This document shows, one piece after another, positions 38,851-47,426 of a stretch of 64,000 nt of DNA (its first letter is position 1; each line of letters opens with the position of its first letter). This stretch comes from UBA2365 sp964594045 (GTDB lineage: Bacteria > Bacteroidota > Bacteroidia > Chitinophagales > Saprospiraceae), in NCBI GenBank assembly GCA_964594045.1, contig CAZQKR010000020.1:17180-81179 (forward strand), written 5' to 3'. The position numbers and the translations under genes were made by a program. The notes under the pieces were generated by a model. That model was not told the origin of the DNA and searched no databases. It worked only from the letters and a program-made list of their open reading frames with translations.

Positions 38851-39975
38851 ATGGAAATATTGGTTAAAACACTGGAAGGACTTGAACCTGCTCTGGACAG
38901 CGAAATAAGAAACCTGGGTGTTGAGAAAACGACCGTATTAAACCGCGCAGTGCTTTTTGAAGGGGAAATTCAGGAGATGTACCGTGCCAATTATGAATTG
39001 CGCACAGCCTTGCGTGTTTTGATACCGGTACATAAGTTTGAAGCGAAAAATGAGCATATTTTTTATAAAAAAATGCGGGAGATCAGGTGGTCTGATCATT
39101 TTAATGTCAACCAGCGATTTGCAGTATATGCTGTGGTGAGTTCGCAATATTTCAACCATTCCAAATACATTGCGCTTAAAGCAAAGGATGCTATTGTGGA
39201 CCAGTTCAGGGATAAATACGGTAAAAGGCCGGATGTATCCACCTATAGTCCGGATGTAGAGATCAATATCCACATATATGAGGACAAATGCACGGTTTCA
39301 CTGGATAGCTCAGGCGAATCGCTGCACAAGAGAGGTTATAAAGTATCTACCGTGGAAGCACCGCTGAGCGAAGTGCTTGCTGCGGGTATTTTGCTCAATT
39401 CCGGTTTTGAGCAGTTCAGAAGTTTTAACGATCCCATGTGTGGATCAGGGACTTTTATTTCAGAAGCATTGATGATACATTGTCAGATCCCTCCCGGAAA
39501 ATTCAAACAGGATTTCGCTTTTATGAAATGGAAAAGCTTCAGACAATCGGTCTGGGATGGGGTGAAAGAGAAAGCCGATGCCTTGATCCGTCCTCCGTCC
39601 ATTCAATTTTCCGGATCGGATATTGACCGGCAGAATATGTTCGCTGCGAAAAAAAACCTGACTCAGTTGCCTTACGGAGACACTGTGCAGTTTTCAAAAA
39701 AAGATTTTCTTAAGGATAGGAACACTTCAAAACCTGAATTTTTGATCATGAATCCGCCTTATGATATCAGGCTACAGTCTGATGATATTATGGAGTTTTA
39801 TTTTCAGATCGGAGCAACACTCAGAGAACAGTATAAAGGTTCAAAAGTCTGTGTTTTCAGTGGAAATCTGGATTCCATGCACAAAATCGGCTTAAAAGCC
39901 GATAAAAAACTGAACCTGATGAATGGTCCGATCCCTTCTGTATTGCAATGCTATACGATCAACCCGGAGCCCTGA
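38851..39975 (+). CDS. THUMP-domain class I RNA methyltransferase, RlmL/RlmKL-like
   Basis: The 374-residue protein has an N-terminal THUMP-type RNA-binding region (about 1-155) and a SAM-dependent methyltransferase domain with 'FNDPMCGSGTFISEALMIHC' and the catalytic 'IMNPPYDIRL', typical of enzymes that methylate N2 of guanine in 23S rRNA. It corresponds to the RlmL half of the fused enterobacterial RlmKL. It starts five bases behind the carboxyltransferase gene and ends five bases from the convergent next gene. Confidence 0.88.
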   Translation: MEILVKTLEGLEPALDSEIRNLGVEKTTVLNRAVLFEGEIQEMYRANYELRTALRVLIPVHKFEAKNEHIFYKKMREIRWSDHFNVNQRFAVYAVVSSQYFNHSKYIALKAKDAIVDQFRDKYGKRPDVSTYSPDVEINIHIYEDKCTVSLDSSGESLHKRGYKVSTVEAPLSEVLAAGILLNSGFEQFRSFNDPMCGSGTFISEALMIHCQIPPGKFKQDFAFMKWKSFRQSVWDGVKEKADALIRPPSIQFSGSDIDRQNMFAAKKNLTQLPYGDTVQFSKKDFLKDRNTSKPEFLIMNPPYDIRLQSDDIMEFYFQIGATLREQYKGSKVCVFSGNLDSMHKIGLKADKKLNLMNGPIPSVLQCYTINPEP

Positions 39976-39980
39976 ATCGA

Positions 39981-41048
39981 TCAATCCCGGAAGAAATAAA
40001 TTTCCCTGACAGCTTTAACTGAACGGTCAGCATAGAAATCCGTTGGCAGAAAGATCCGGTAATATCCGCTGGGGTCGGAAGCTTCAGGAATGGCTAATAT
40101 CGCCCGTATCTGATCATTGCGGTTGAACAATTCGCTGAAACTGAACATCGCCCTGTAACCATCAAGGGATGCGACGCAAACCATTCCCTGCTGATACCAG
40201 CTGTTTTCATCTGCCCAGCCTTCGCTGTTGGTCAGACTGTTCAGGGGAAAGCCTTCAAAGCATTTATTTCCATGGAAGCCCATTCCCATCCCAAAGAAAC
40301 TTGTACAGTCTTTGGTGATTTTGGTACGGTCAGTGATTGCAGGGATCACAAATTTTCTTGAATTTTCAATCATAACATTAATTTCCGGACTGAACAGCGG
40401 ATCCAGGTCTCTGTTGATGGCATAACTTTTTTTGTCAAATGACCTTATAGAGATCTTAACCGGGTTTTCAATATTCCTGTTGGAAAACAAATCATTCCCT
40501 GCAACAATTTTCCAGTATTCAGATGCTTTGTAAGTGACTTCTTTCCTGTGCGGCTTGATGGGTGCAAAATCTGTTGCGATAATAATTTGATGAGGTATAT
40601 TGGTATGGTAAATTTCGGACCAGCTGAATACGGCTCTGTCACCCTGAGCATTCTCAATGACGATATACAGATCTATGAACGGCCGGAAATCTGCAGCATT
40701 CTTTTTACTCACTTTTACCTGGTTGAGTATATCAAAAAGTGAATACCCTTTATATCTGAATACGCCTTTGAATTCAGGCTTGTTTTGTTCATTGATGAAG
40801 CTTTCCTTTGCAATGACTTCTCTTTTGTATAAAAGGGTAAAATCAATCTCACCTGAATTTTCAATTTCTCCTTCAACAATCAGCTTACCGGTGATCAGTG
40901 GTTCGTCAGCAGTGAGATGGTACAGGCTGTTGCCTGGAGTTGAATAAAAGGATGTTGCTCCGGTGGTTGCATCTATATGCTGTGATTTTGCCTGAAAGCT
41001 GAAAAATAGCAATATAGGTATGAAAACGAAGAAAATTAATTTTTGCAT
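39981..41048 (-). CDS. Exported protein with two molybdopterin-oxidoreductase-like domains
   Basis: The start chosen gives 'MQKLIFFVFIPILLFFSFQA', a signal peptide ending near 'AKSQH' (355 residues); an ATG eleven codons upstream is in frame. Two segments share one pattern: 'YSLFDILNQV' with 'RAVFSWSEIY' (about 95-150), and 'DGYRAMFSFSELFNRNDQIR' followed by 'YYRIFLPTDFYADRSVKAVR' at the end. This is the pattern of the sulfite-oxidase-type molybdopterin-binding fold. The cofactor Cys motif is not obvious, so it may be a fold without cofactor. Not recognised as a named family. Confidence 0.5.
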   Translation of the reverse strand: MQKLIFFVFIPILLFFSFQAKSQHIDATTGATSFYSTPGNSLYHLTADEPLITGKLIVEGEIENSGEIDFTLLYKREVIAKESFINEQNKPEFKGVFRYKGYSLFDILNQVKVSKKNAADFRPFIDLYIVIENAQGDRAVFSWSEIYHTNIPHQIIIATDFAPIKPHRKEVTYKASEYWKIVAGNDLFSNRNIENPVKISIRSFDKKSYAINRDLDPLFSPEINVMIENSRKFVIPAITDRTKITKDCTSFFGMGMGFHGNKCFEGFPLNSLTNSEGWADENSWYQQGMVCVASLDGYRAMFSFSELFNRNDQIRAILAIPEASDPSGYYRIFLPTDFYADRSVKAVREIYFFRD

Positions 41049-41512
41049 TTGGATATTTTTGGTCAAATTTAATACAATCACCCCAAATGACTATTTGTTA
41101 TATGTTCTGAAAAAGTGATAAAATGATTTTCCTGTTGAAAAGATTTTTGGATGAATAATTTTGTGCTTTAAATCTTCATGATTGAATCTTCAGTATTGCA
41201 TTATTGCTCACCTAAACTATCCACAGGATATTTGCTACTTCAGAGGAATAAAAAAGCTTTTCTCCGGTGCATAAAACCGATCAATGCCAGCTTTCTCCAG
41301 TATTGATATGATGCATTTACTGATTTGAAAATCAAAAGTTACTCATTCAGTCCTTGACGTTAACCTGTTACTTTGGGCTTTTTACCTGAATAAATTATGT
41401 ATTCAAGGCTCCAAACCTACACCTTAAATCAGGATGAAGATGGGTCCATTAAAGTAGCAAAAGATAAGTTGCCTTTTGGTACTTCCGGAAAAACTCAGCA
41501 GTCAGGACAATA
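41049..41512. other. Intergenic region with a small possible ORF
   Basis: About 460 bp between two minus-strand genes. It holds mostly non-coding sequence plus a 39-codon plus-strand frame at its right end (listed separately), preceded by a promoter-like TTG and TTACTTTG near 41355-41375. No RNA gene or terminator with a T run was seen. Confidence 0.45.
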
Positions 41513-41516
41513 TTAA
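41397..41516 (+). CDS. Possible small protein of 39 residues
   Basis: The frame runs from ATG 41397 to TAA 41514-41516, starting 'MYSRLQTYTLNQDEDGSIKV' and ending 'GTSGKTQQSGQY'. The composition is polar and protein-like, without the oddities of random frames. A promoter-like TTACTTTG lies about 25 bases upstream. It overlaps the fabH stop by four bases on the opposite strand. No family is recognised; chance is a real alternative at this length. Confidence 0.3.
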   Translation: MYSRLQTYTLNQDEDGSIKVAKDKLPFGTSGKTQQSGQY

Positions 41517-42568
41517 AACCTGATCAAAGCGCTTGCCCAGGTGAATCCGCTTCCAAAAGCAGCCAGACAAACCAGATCACCTTCTCCAAACCGACCTTCC
41601 TTTTTTGCTTCACACATGGCGATGGGAATGGAAGCTGCGGTAGTGTTTCCATATTTTTGGATATTGTTGAACATCTGATCATCAGTTAGTCTAAGCAACC
41701 TTTGAACGAACTGACTGATGCGTAGATTGGCCTGGTGGGGAATGACCAGTTTTACGTCCTGAGTAGTATATCCTGTAGTTTTTAAAGCTTCACTGATCAC
41801 TTCAGGAAATTTGGTAACCGCTTTTTTGAACACTGCCTGTCCGTCCATCTGGGGGAAAAGCATTTGCTCGTTGAACATTTTATCCGTAACAAAACAACCA
41901 CCATATTCCGTTTCCGGATAACCGAATTGTTCTTTGCCCAGATGATACCCACAATGTGCGCCTGGATTGATCAAAGACAAAACCTCGGCTTCTGAACCGT
42001 CTGAATGGAGATGTGTGGTCAGTATGCCTTTTCCGCTTTCTTCCGTTGGCTGAAGGACAACAGCACCGGCTCCGTCCCCGAATAATACAGAAACGTTCCT
42101 TCCCCTCGTGGTAAAATCCAGGCCATGTGATTGCAGCTCAGAAGCGATCACCAAAATATTTTTATATTTTCCCGTTTTGATGAACTGATCCCCAACTTCC
42201 AGTGCATAAATGAAACCGCTGCACTGATTTCTGATATCCAATGCCGGAATTTCGGTTTTTGTAATGCCTAATTCCCTTTGAGCCAACACGCCACAGCCCG
42301 GAAAGAAATAATCTGGACTCAGCGTTGCAAAAATAATGAAATCAATCTCATTCACCTGAATACCTGCATCATCTATGGCTTTCCTTGCAGCTGCTGCCCC
42401 CATTGTGGAAGTGGTCTCCTGATGTTTTCTGGCATAGCGTCTTTCAATGATCCCTGACCGTTCCTGAATCCACTCGTCAGATGTATCCATGACTTTCATC
42501 AAATCAAAGTTAGTCACTACTTTTTCAGGGACGTAATATCCCATTCCGGCTATTTTTGTGCTTATCAT
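41513..42568 (-). CDS. 3-oxoacyl-ACP synthase III family protein (FabH-like)
   Basis: The start giving 'MISTKIAGMGYYVPEKVVTN' fits the family (351 residues); the longer frame has 27 extra codons in the promoter region. The catalytic triad is intact: Cys116 in 'IRNQCSGF', His278 in 'IPHQANLRI' and Asn308 in 'KYGNTTAASIP'. The Cys-His distance is about 30 residues longer than in E. coli FabH because of an insert at about 205-240 containing 'GYPETEYGGCFV'. It may start fatty acid synthesis or serve a specialised acyl condensation; the insert favours a variant acceptor or donor. Confidence 0.85.
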   Translation of the reverse strand: MISTKIAGMGYYVPEKVVTNFDLMKVMDTSDEWIQERSGIIERRYARKHQETTSTMGAAAARKAIDDAGIQVNEIDFIIFATLSPDYFFPGCGVLAQRELGITKTEIPALDIRNQCSGFIYALEVGDQFIKTGKYKNILVIASELQSHGLDFTTRGRNVSVLFGDGAGAVVLQPTEESGKGILTTHLHSDGSEAEVLSLINPGAHCGYHLGKEQFGYPETEYGGCFVTDKMFNEQMLFPQMDGQAVFKKAVTKFPEVISEALKTTGYTTQDVKLVIPHQANLRISQFVQRLLRLTDDQMFNNIQKYGNTTAASIPIAMCEAKKEGRFGEGDLVCLAAFGSGFTWASALIRF

Positions 42569-42590
42569 AAGTTCGTTTTTGTTTTGTGTC

Positions 42591-42623
42591 GAAAGATAAT
42601 GAAAACATTTTAATTTTTGCAAA
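42591..42623 (-). promoter_or_regulatory. Probable fabH promoter
   Basis: On the minus strand TTTTG (42620-42624) is followed after about 21 bases by TATCTTTC (42598-42591), one base off TAnnTTTG. It is 23 bases before the chosen start and supports that start over the longer frame. Confidence 0.45.
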
Positions 42624-42788
42624 ACCACCTCAAATAAATAATTTTGCATTGTTTGTTCCGCGTAGTTTATCTTTTTGACATTCGGCGTAATCTTTTGTAT
42701 TTTCTCTAAGTATATGAAATTTTTTTTCTTTTTGTACCTTGATTCAGGAAAATGGATTATTTTGGCATATAATTAAAACCATACACCT

Positions 42789-45700
42789 GTGATCAAACAA
42801 ATAAAATCGGATAAAGCGCCCGTATTTCTGGATGCGTTGAAAAATCTGAGCCGTAAAAGCAAGGATGTTGACGAACGTTCATTACAGCATTGTTATGATG
42901 TTTTCCAAAGCATTTTGATCGACCTGACGAGTTCAGAAAAATTATTATTCAATACACTTTTTGCCCGGATAGCTTTTCTGGGGATCCAGTATAAATTGCC
43001 TGGCGAGTTGGTATATGAACTTCATTTGTTCAGAAGGGAAGCGACAGACAGACAGGTATTTAATGATAAAAGAGAGGTATTCCGGTTAGGTCAGCATCTT
43101 ATAGCCAGGTTGCTAACAGATCTTTACCGGATACAGGTGCCCTCTGCCTTGGCTGCAGTTGTATCAAAACCAGAATACCAAAGGAATGAACCCAGGTTTG
43201 AAACCTTTATTCACGCTGTCAGAGGTCTGATCATCGGTTATGATGACATAGGCAAATGCTATGATTTCCTTCCGGAACAAGGTGGAGGTTCATCTGTCAG
43301 GATGTACCCTGATAAACTGGACCTTTTTCAGCATACGCTACAGTATGTAAAAAATGTGCTTGAAGAGAAAAGATCACCTGTAACAGTCATGCTCAGGGAA
43401 GTGGGTGTGGTTTCCGATGGCGGGCACTATCCTAAAAGTATTGTTCTTGAACCTGATTATCTGGTGGATGTAACTGCCGTTGCAGAATGTTTTTTACCAG
43501 GTGGAGCCAGGGCAGATTATTATTTGCTATCAAAAATGATCCCTTCCGGAAGTTCCCGTTACCTGATACTGGGTCATATTGTCAATTATCTGCTGGACGA
43601 ACTGATACATGATCCGGGAGTGACTTTTGAGGAGCTGCTGAAGTCAGTTTTTCACATTGCACCGCTTGAATTTTGCTTGCTCAGGGATGAAGATGTTTTG
43701 TTTGTATTAAACAATGTCAAACTGCATTATGGCAACCTGGTCCGTGTTTTGACCAGGGATTTTCCTGCGCTTGCCTTAAGACCTGCAGACTGTGTGGTGG
43801 AACCGAGCTATTATGTGCCGGGTTACGGTTTGCAGGGCCGTCTGGATGTATTTTATCACAAGAACAACCGGGAAGCGTCCATTATCGAACTCAAAAGCGG
43901 AAGCCCTTTCCGGGAAAATCTCTACGGATTGAGTGACAGCCATTACACACAGACATTGCTTTATGACCTGATGGTCTCAGCAACATACAACAGGAAGATC
44001 AAACCGCTCAACTATATTTTGTATTCCAAGCTGCCCGAGAAGAATATCCGTTTTGCTCCAACTATCCAGGCCGCACAAATGGAAGCGATCAGTATCCGCA
44101 ACGATATTGTGCGTATTGAGAAAAGCTTGCTCAACGCTGCTGCTTCCATTGATCTTTTTGATTCTATGAAAGTTGCTCGCCACAGCAGTGTGAACGGTTT
44201 TTTGCGTGAACAGATCGAATTGTTTGAAAAGGTTTATACCGAGGCGGATGAATTGGAAAAACAATATTTCCGGGAATTCTGTGCTTTTGTGGCAGTTGAA
44301 CATCACCTCGCCAAAACCGGTGTAAACGGGCTGAAAGAAAACAATGGCATGGCCAATCTCTGGCTGAATGAACTGGATAAAAAGATCGATAGTTTTGCCA
44401 TATACACCAACCTTGAGATCATACGTAATGATTCAGCAAGCGACCTGCCATTGATCGTGCTGAGGAAAACCGGGCTCACCAATGAACTGGCAGCTTTTCG
44501 CAAAGGTGATATTGTCGTGCTCACTCCGGCGGGGCAAAATGAATCTTTACAAGGCAGCCAGGTGCTGCGTTCCACCCTCATCAATATAGATAAAGATACA
44601 TTTATTATCAGATTAAGGTCAAAGCAATACAACCAGAATTTATTTAAATCCAGTGAATTATGGAATATTGAACCGGATTTTCTGGATAGCGGTTTCAGGA
44701 AAATGTTCCACGGTTTATTCGATTTTCTGCGATCTGAAAAGCACAGAAGAATGCTGATCATGGGTAGGACTGCACCCGGAAAACCGGAAGAAGTTATTGA
44801 AGTGAACTATGAAGGTCTGACCGGAAATCAAGGCAGAGTGCTGAATCAGCTGCTATCCGCCAAGGAAATGTTTTTGCTTTGGGGTCCGCCCGGAACCGGG
44901 AAAACATCTGTTTTGCTAAAATATACCATCAGGTATTATCTTGAAAATACGGACAAAAAACTGCTTTTGATGGCTTATACCAACAGGGCAGTTGACGAAA
45001 TTTGCGAAGTGCTTGAATCGCTCAGCGACTCAGTTGGTTCAGATTATATACGGATCGGGTCGAGGTATTCCACTGCGGATAAATACCAGGATCATTTGCT
45101 TGAAAATATGCTTCCCCGATACAGTACCCGCGCTGCTTTGAAGTCTAAACTGGCTGAAACCAGACTTTTTACGGGAACCAATAGTTCTGTAATGGGCAAA
45201 ATGGAGCTGTTCTCACTCGTCAGCCTGGACATTGCTATTATTGATGAGGCTGCACAAATACTGGAGCCTATGTTGACCGGAATTTTACCCAGGTTTGAAA
45301 AGTTTGTGCTCATCGGAGATCATAAGCAATTGCCTGCGGTTGTGGTCCAGGAATCCGGGTTTTCCAATATAGAAAATGCCGAATTAGGTCATTTGGGTTT
45401 CTTTGATACCTCAGTGTCCATGTTTGAGAGGTTGTTTTTGAGGTGCAGACAAAATGGTTGGGACTGGGCCGTGGGGCAACTGAATGAACAGGGAAGAATG
45501 CATGAAAAGGTAATGCAGTTTGTTAATGATCATTTTTATGAAAACAGCCTGTTGTGTTTGCCGGGAATACAAGAGCTGATAGATCCTCTTTCTTTTTTTT
45601 ACAATGATTTTTCCGCGAGTGAACCACTTAAAATCCACCGGATGCTGTTTTGTCAGGTACAGTCAGACAAGGCAAATGCATTGTCAAAAAACAACAGGGA

Positions 45701-46106
45701 AGAAGCGATCGTTGTTGCGGAACTGGTAAAAAAGATCACCGGATTTTACAATAATGCACAAAAGGAGATCAAGCCTGAAACCATAGGGATCATCACACCT
45801 TTCAGGGCACAAATTGCCCAGATCAGGAATACTTTTAAGGATTTTTCACTGGATCCGGATTACTTTACGATTGATACGGTCGAAAGGTTTCAGGGTGGGG
45901 GACGGGATATCATTATTTTTTCTTCAGTGGTCAATTCCATACAACGCATGAGCCAGATCATGGATACCGATAAGGATGGCCTTGACAGAAAACTTAATGT
46001 TGCACTGACCAGGACCAAAAAACAGTTTATTTTGGTAGGGAATAAAAACATTTTATCAAAGAATACGTTGTATAGGCATTTGATTGAAAGCTGTATCGAA
46101 ATTTAG
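42789..46106 (+). CDS. Dna2-like PD-(D/E)XK nuclease / superfamily 1 helicase fusion
   Basis: The 1105-residue protein starts with GTG. A Cas4/RecB-like nuclease signature is visible: Asp352 in 'LQGRLDVFY', Glu367-x-Lys369 in 'IIELKSG', and Gln388-x3-Tyr392 in 'YTQTLLYD'. The C-terminal half is a UPF1/Dna2-type SF1 helicase: Walker A 'LWGPPGTGKTS' (Lys705), 'DEAAQILEP' (Asp819-Glu820), 'GDHKQLPAVV', 'IDTVERFQGGGRDIIIFS' and 'LNVALTRTKKQFILVG'. The order nuclease then helicase matches Dna2. The Fe-S cysteine cluster of Dna2 and AddB is not evident. It is monocistronic. A role in end resection, Okazaki flap processing or defence is inference. Confidence 0.8.
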   Translation: MIKQIKSDKAPVFLDALKNLSRKSKDVDERSLQHCYDVFQSILIDLTSSEKLLFNTLFARIAFLGIQYKLPGELVYELHLFRREATDRQVFNDKREVFRLGQHLIARLLTDLYRIQVPSALAAVVSKPEYQRNEPRFETFIHAVRGLIIGYDDIGKCYDFLPEQGGGSSVRMYPDKLDLFQHTLQYVKNVLEEKRSPVTVMLREVGVVSDGGHYPKSIVLEPDYLVDVTAVAECFLPGGARADYYLLSKMIPSGSSRYLILGHIVNYLLDELIHDPGVTFEELLKSVFHIAPLEFCLLRDEDVLFVLNNVKLHYGNLVRVLTRDFPALALRPADCVVEPSYYVPGYGLQGRLDVFYHKNNREASIIELKSGSPFRENLYGLSDSHYTQTLLYDLMVSATYNRKIKPLNYILYSKLPEKNIRFAPTIQAAQMEAISIRNDIVRIEKSLLNAAASIDLFDSMKVARHSSVNGFLREQIELFEKVYTEADELEKQYFREFCAFVAVEHHLAKTGVNGLKENNGMANLWLNELDKKIDSFAIYTNLEIIRNDSASDLPLIVLRKTGLTNELAAFRKGDIVVLTPAGQNESLQGSQVLRSTLINIDKDTFIIRLRSKQYNQNLFKSSELWNIEPDFLDSGFRKMFHGLFDFLRSEKHRRMLIMGRTAPGKPEEVIEVNYEGLTGNQGRVLNQLLSAKEMFLLWGPPGTGKTSVLLKYTIRYYLENTDKKLLLMAYTNRAVDEICEVLESLSDSVGSDYIRIGSRYSTADKYQDHLLENMLPRYSTRAALKSKLAETRLFTGTNSSVMGKMELFSLVSLDIAIIDEAAQILEPMLTGILPRFEKFVLIGDHKQLPAVVVQESGFSNIENAELGHLGFFDTSVSMFERLFLRCRQNGWDWAVGQLNEQGRMHEKVMQFVNDHFYENSLLCLPGIQELIDPLSFFYNDFSASEPLKIHRMLFCQVQSDKANALSKNNREEAIVVAELVKKITGFYNNAQKEIKPETIGIITPFRAQIAQIRNTFKDFSLDPDYFTIDTVERFQGGGRDIIIFSSVVNSIQRMSQIMDTDKDGLDRKLNVALTRTKKQFILVGNKNILSKNTLYRHLIESCIEI

Positions 46107-46191
46107 TAAAAAGGAAGCATTTTAGCCGTTTTTGGGCAAAAGCATATATTTTGTGAACAAATTTTCTTGAATAACTAACTTACATTTTAAA

Positions 46192-46866
46192 ATGAAAAAA
46201 ATTTCAATTTTACTTTTGATGTCCGCAGTGCTTGTTTTCAACGCCTGTAAAAATGAGAAAGGCTCCAAAGATTTTGAAGAAGCTGAGGATACCGTAAAAG
46301 CTACTATGGAAGGAACACAATACAAACTGGATTCGATGACTTCCACGATCGCCTGGCACGCCACTAAGGTTGGTGGTGAACACAGAGGAACGGTTCAACT
46401 TAAAGAAGGTTCCATTTATGTTAATGAAGGCAAAGTCACAGGAGGTTTTTTTGTGATTGACATGAACAGTATAGTATGTGTTGATCTGGAAGGTGACTTT
46501 AAAGACAAGCTGGAACGTCACCTCAAAGGTCTTGAAGAAGACAATGCAGATGATTTCTTTAATGTAAGGAAATACCCAACTGCAAAATTTACAATTGAAA
46601 AAATAAGTCAGACAACCGGTGATCCTGAAGCCAACTCAATGGTTTATGGTGATCTGGAAATCAAAGGTGTTTCCAGGCCTGCCAGCTTTAAAGGCAATGT
46701 GGGTGTAAATGAAGACAATGTGTTGTTGCAGGCAAAAGGAATCGTGATTGACAGAACAGAATTTGGCGTGAATTATAATTCCAAAAAGATATTCCCGAAT
46801 CTGATGGATAATATTATCGATGATAATTTTACCATAGCCGCAGGATTTGTTGGCAAAAAAATCTGA
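46192..46866 (+). CDS. YceI family lipoprotein
   Basis: The 224-residue protein has a lipobox ending at Cys19 ('VFNACKNEK'), a 25-residue acidic linker and a YceI domain with 'AWHATKVGGEHRGTVQLKEG', 'FFNVRKYPTAKFTIEKIS' and 'FGVNYNSK'. YceI proteins are lipocalin-like barrels that bind isoprenoid or polyisoprenoid lipids. It is monocistronic with a strong terminator and converges with ung across the hairpin array. Confidence 0.93.
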   Translation: MKKISILLLMSAVLVFNACKNEKGSKDFEEAEDTVKATMEGTQYKLDSMTSTIAWHATKVGGEHRGTVQLKEGSIYVNEGKVTGGFFVIDMNSIVCVDLEGDFKDKLERHLKGLEEDNADDFFNVRKYPTAKFTIEKISQTTGDPEANSMVYGDLEIKGVSRPASFKGNVGVNEDNVLLQAKGIVIDRTEFGVNYNSKKIFPNLMDNIIDDNFTIAAGFVGKKI

Positions 46867-46891
46867 TTTTTTCATGATTTATGGGAAATAT

Positions 46892-46920
46892 AAAAGCCTG
46901 GCGAAAGCCTGGCTTTTTTT
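46892..46920 (+). terminator. Intrinsic terminator after yceI
   Basis: AAAAGCC (46892-46898) pairs with GGCTTTT (46911-46917); inside, past a T-T mismatch, GGC and GCC close a GAAA tetraloop. Seven T residues follow. The hairpin is very stable and lies 26 bases after the yceI stop. Confidence 0.93.
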
Positions 46921-46984
46921 GTTTTGATGGCTTTAAATTATCGAAGTTGTTTAAAATGTATCTTAATGCTTGCAAACAAATTTG

Positions 46985-47296
46985 TGACGAATACTGACGA
47001 TGCTATGCATATCAGCATCTCCGATACTGACGAATACTGACGAAGCATGCTTGTCAGCATCTTTGATACTGACGATACTTTGTATGTCAGCACTTATCAG
47101 GCATGCTTGTCAGCATCTTTGATACTGACGAAGCAAGCTTGTCAGCATCTTTGATACTGACGATGCTATGCATATCAGCATCTCCAATACTGACGAATAC
47201 TGACGAAGCAAGCTTGTCAGCATCTGCGATACTGACGATGCTTTGCATGTCTGCATTTTTGTTACTGACGAAGCAAGCTTGTCAGTATCTTCGATC
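46985..47296. repeat. Tandem array of bulged hairpin units (32-33 bp)
   Basis: Units start at 46994, 47027, 47037, 47069, 47125, 47157, 47190, 47200, 47232 and 47265. A full unit is CTGAC-G-NNNN-loop-NNNN-GTCAG followed by CATCTTTGATA or a variant; 47027 and 47190 are 10-bp short units, and 47069 is a 56-bp composite. Stem variants keep pairing: AAGC/GCTT, ATAC/GTAT and ATGC/GCAT, each with an unpaired G after CTGAC. Units at 46994-47068 and 47157-47231 form a 75-bp duplication differing at about four positions. It fills the gap between the convergent yceI and ung genes. Confidence 0.9.
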
Positions 47297-47426
47297 CAAA
47301 AAAGAGCTTCGCCCTGACTTTTGCAGCCCCACAACTTCTTTGATTATCCACCGGATATTCACCTTTCAGGAACGGTCGGTCATTTTCAGCAATCAACATA
47401 ATTCTTTAACAACTTCATCTAAAGAT

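Noticed and set aside
46985..47296. The repeat array as a CRISPR
   Set aside because: The repeats are directly adjacent with no unique spacers of constant length, the unit is palindromic throughout, and no cas genes are nearby.
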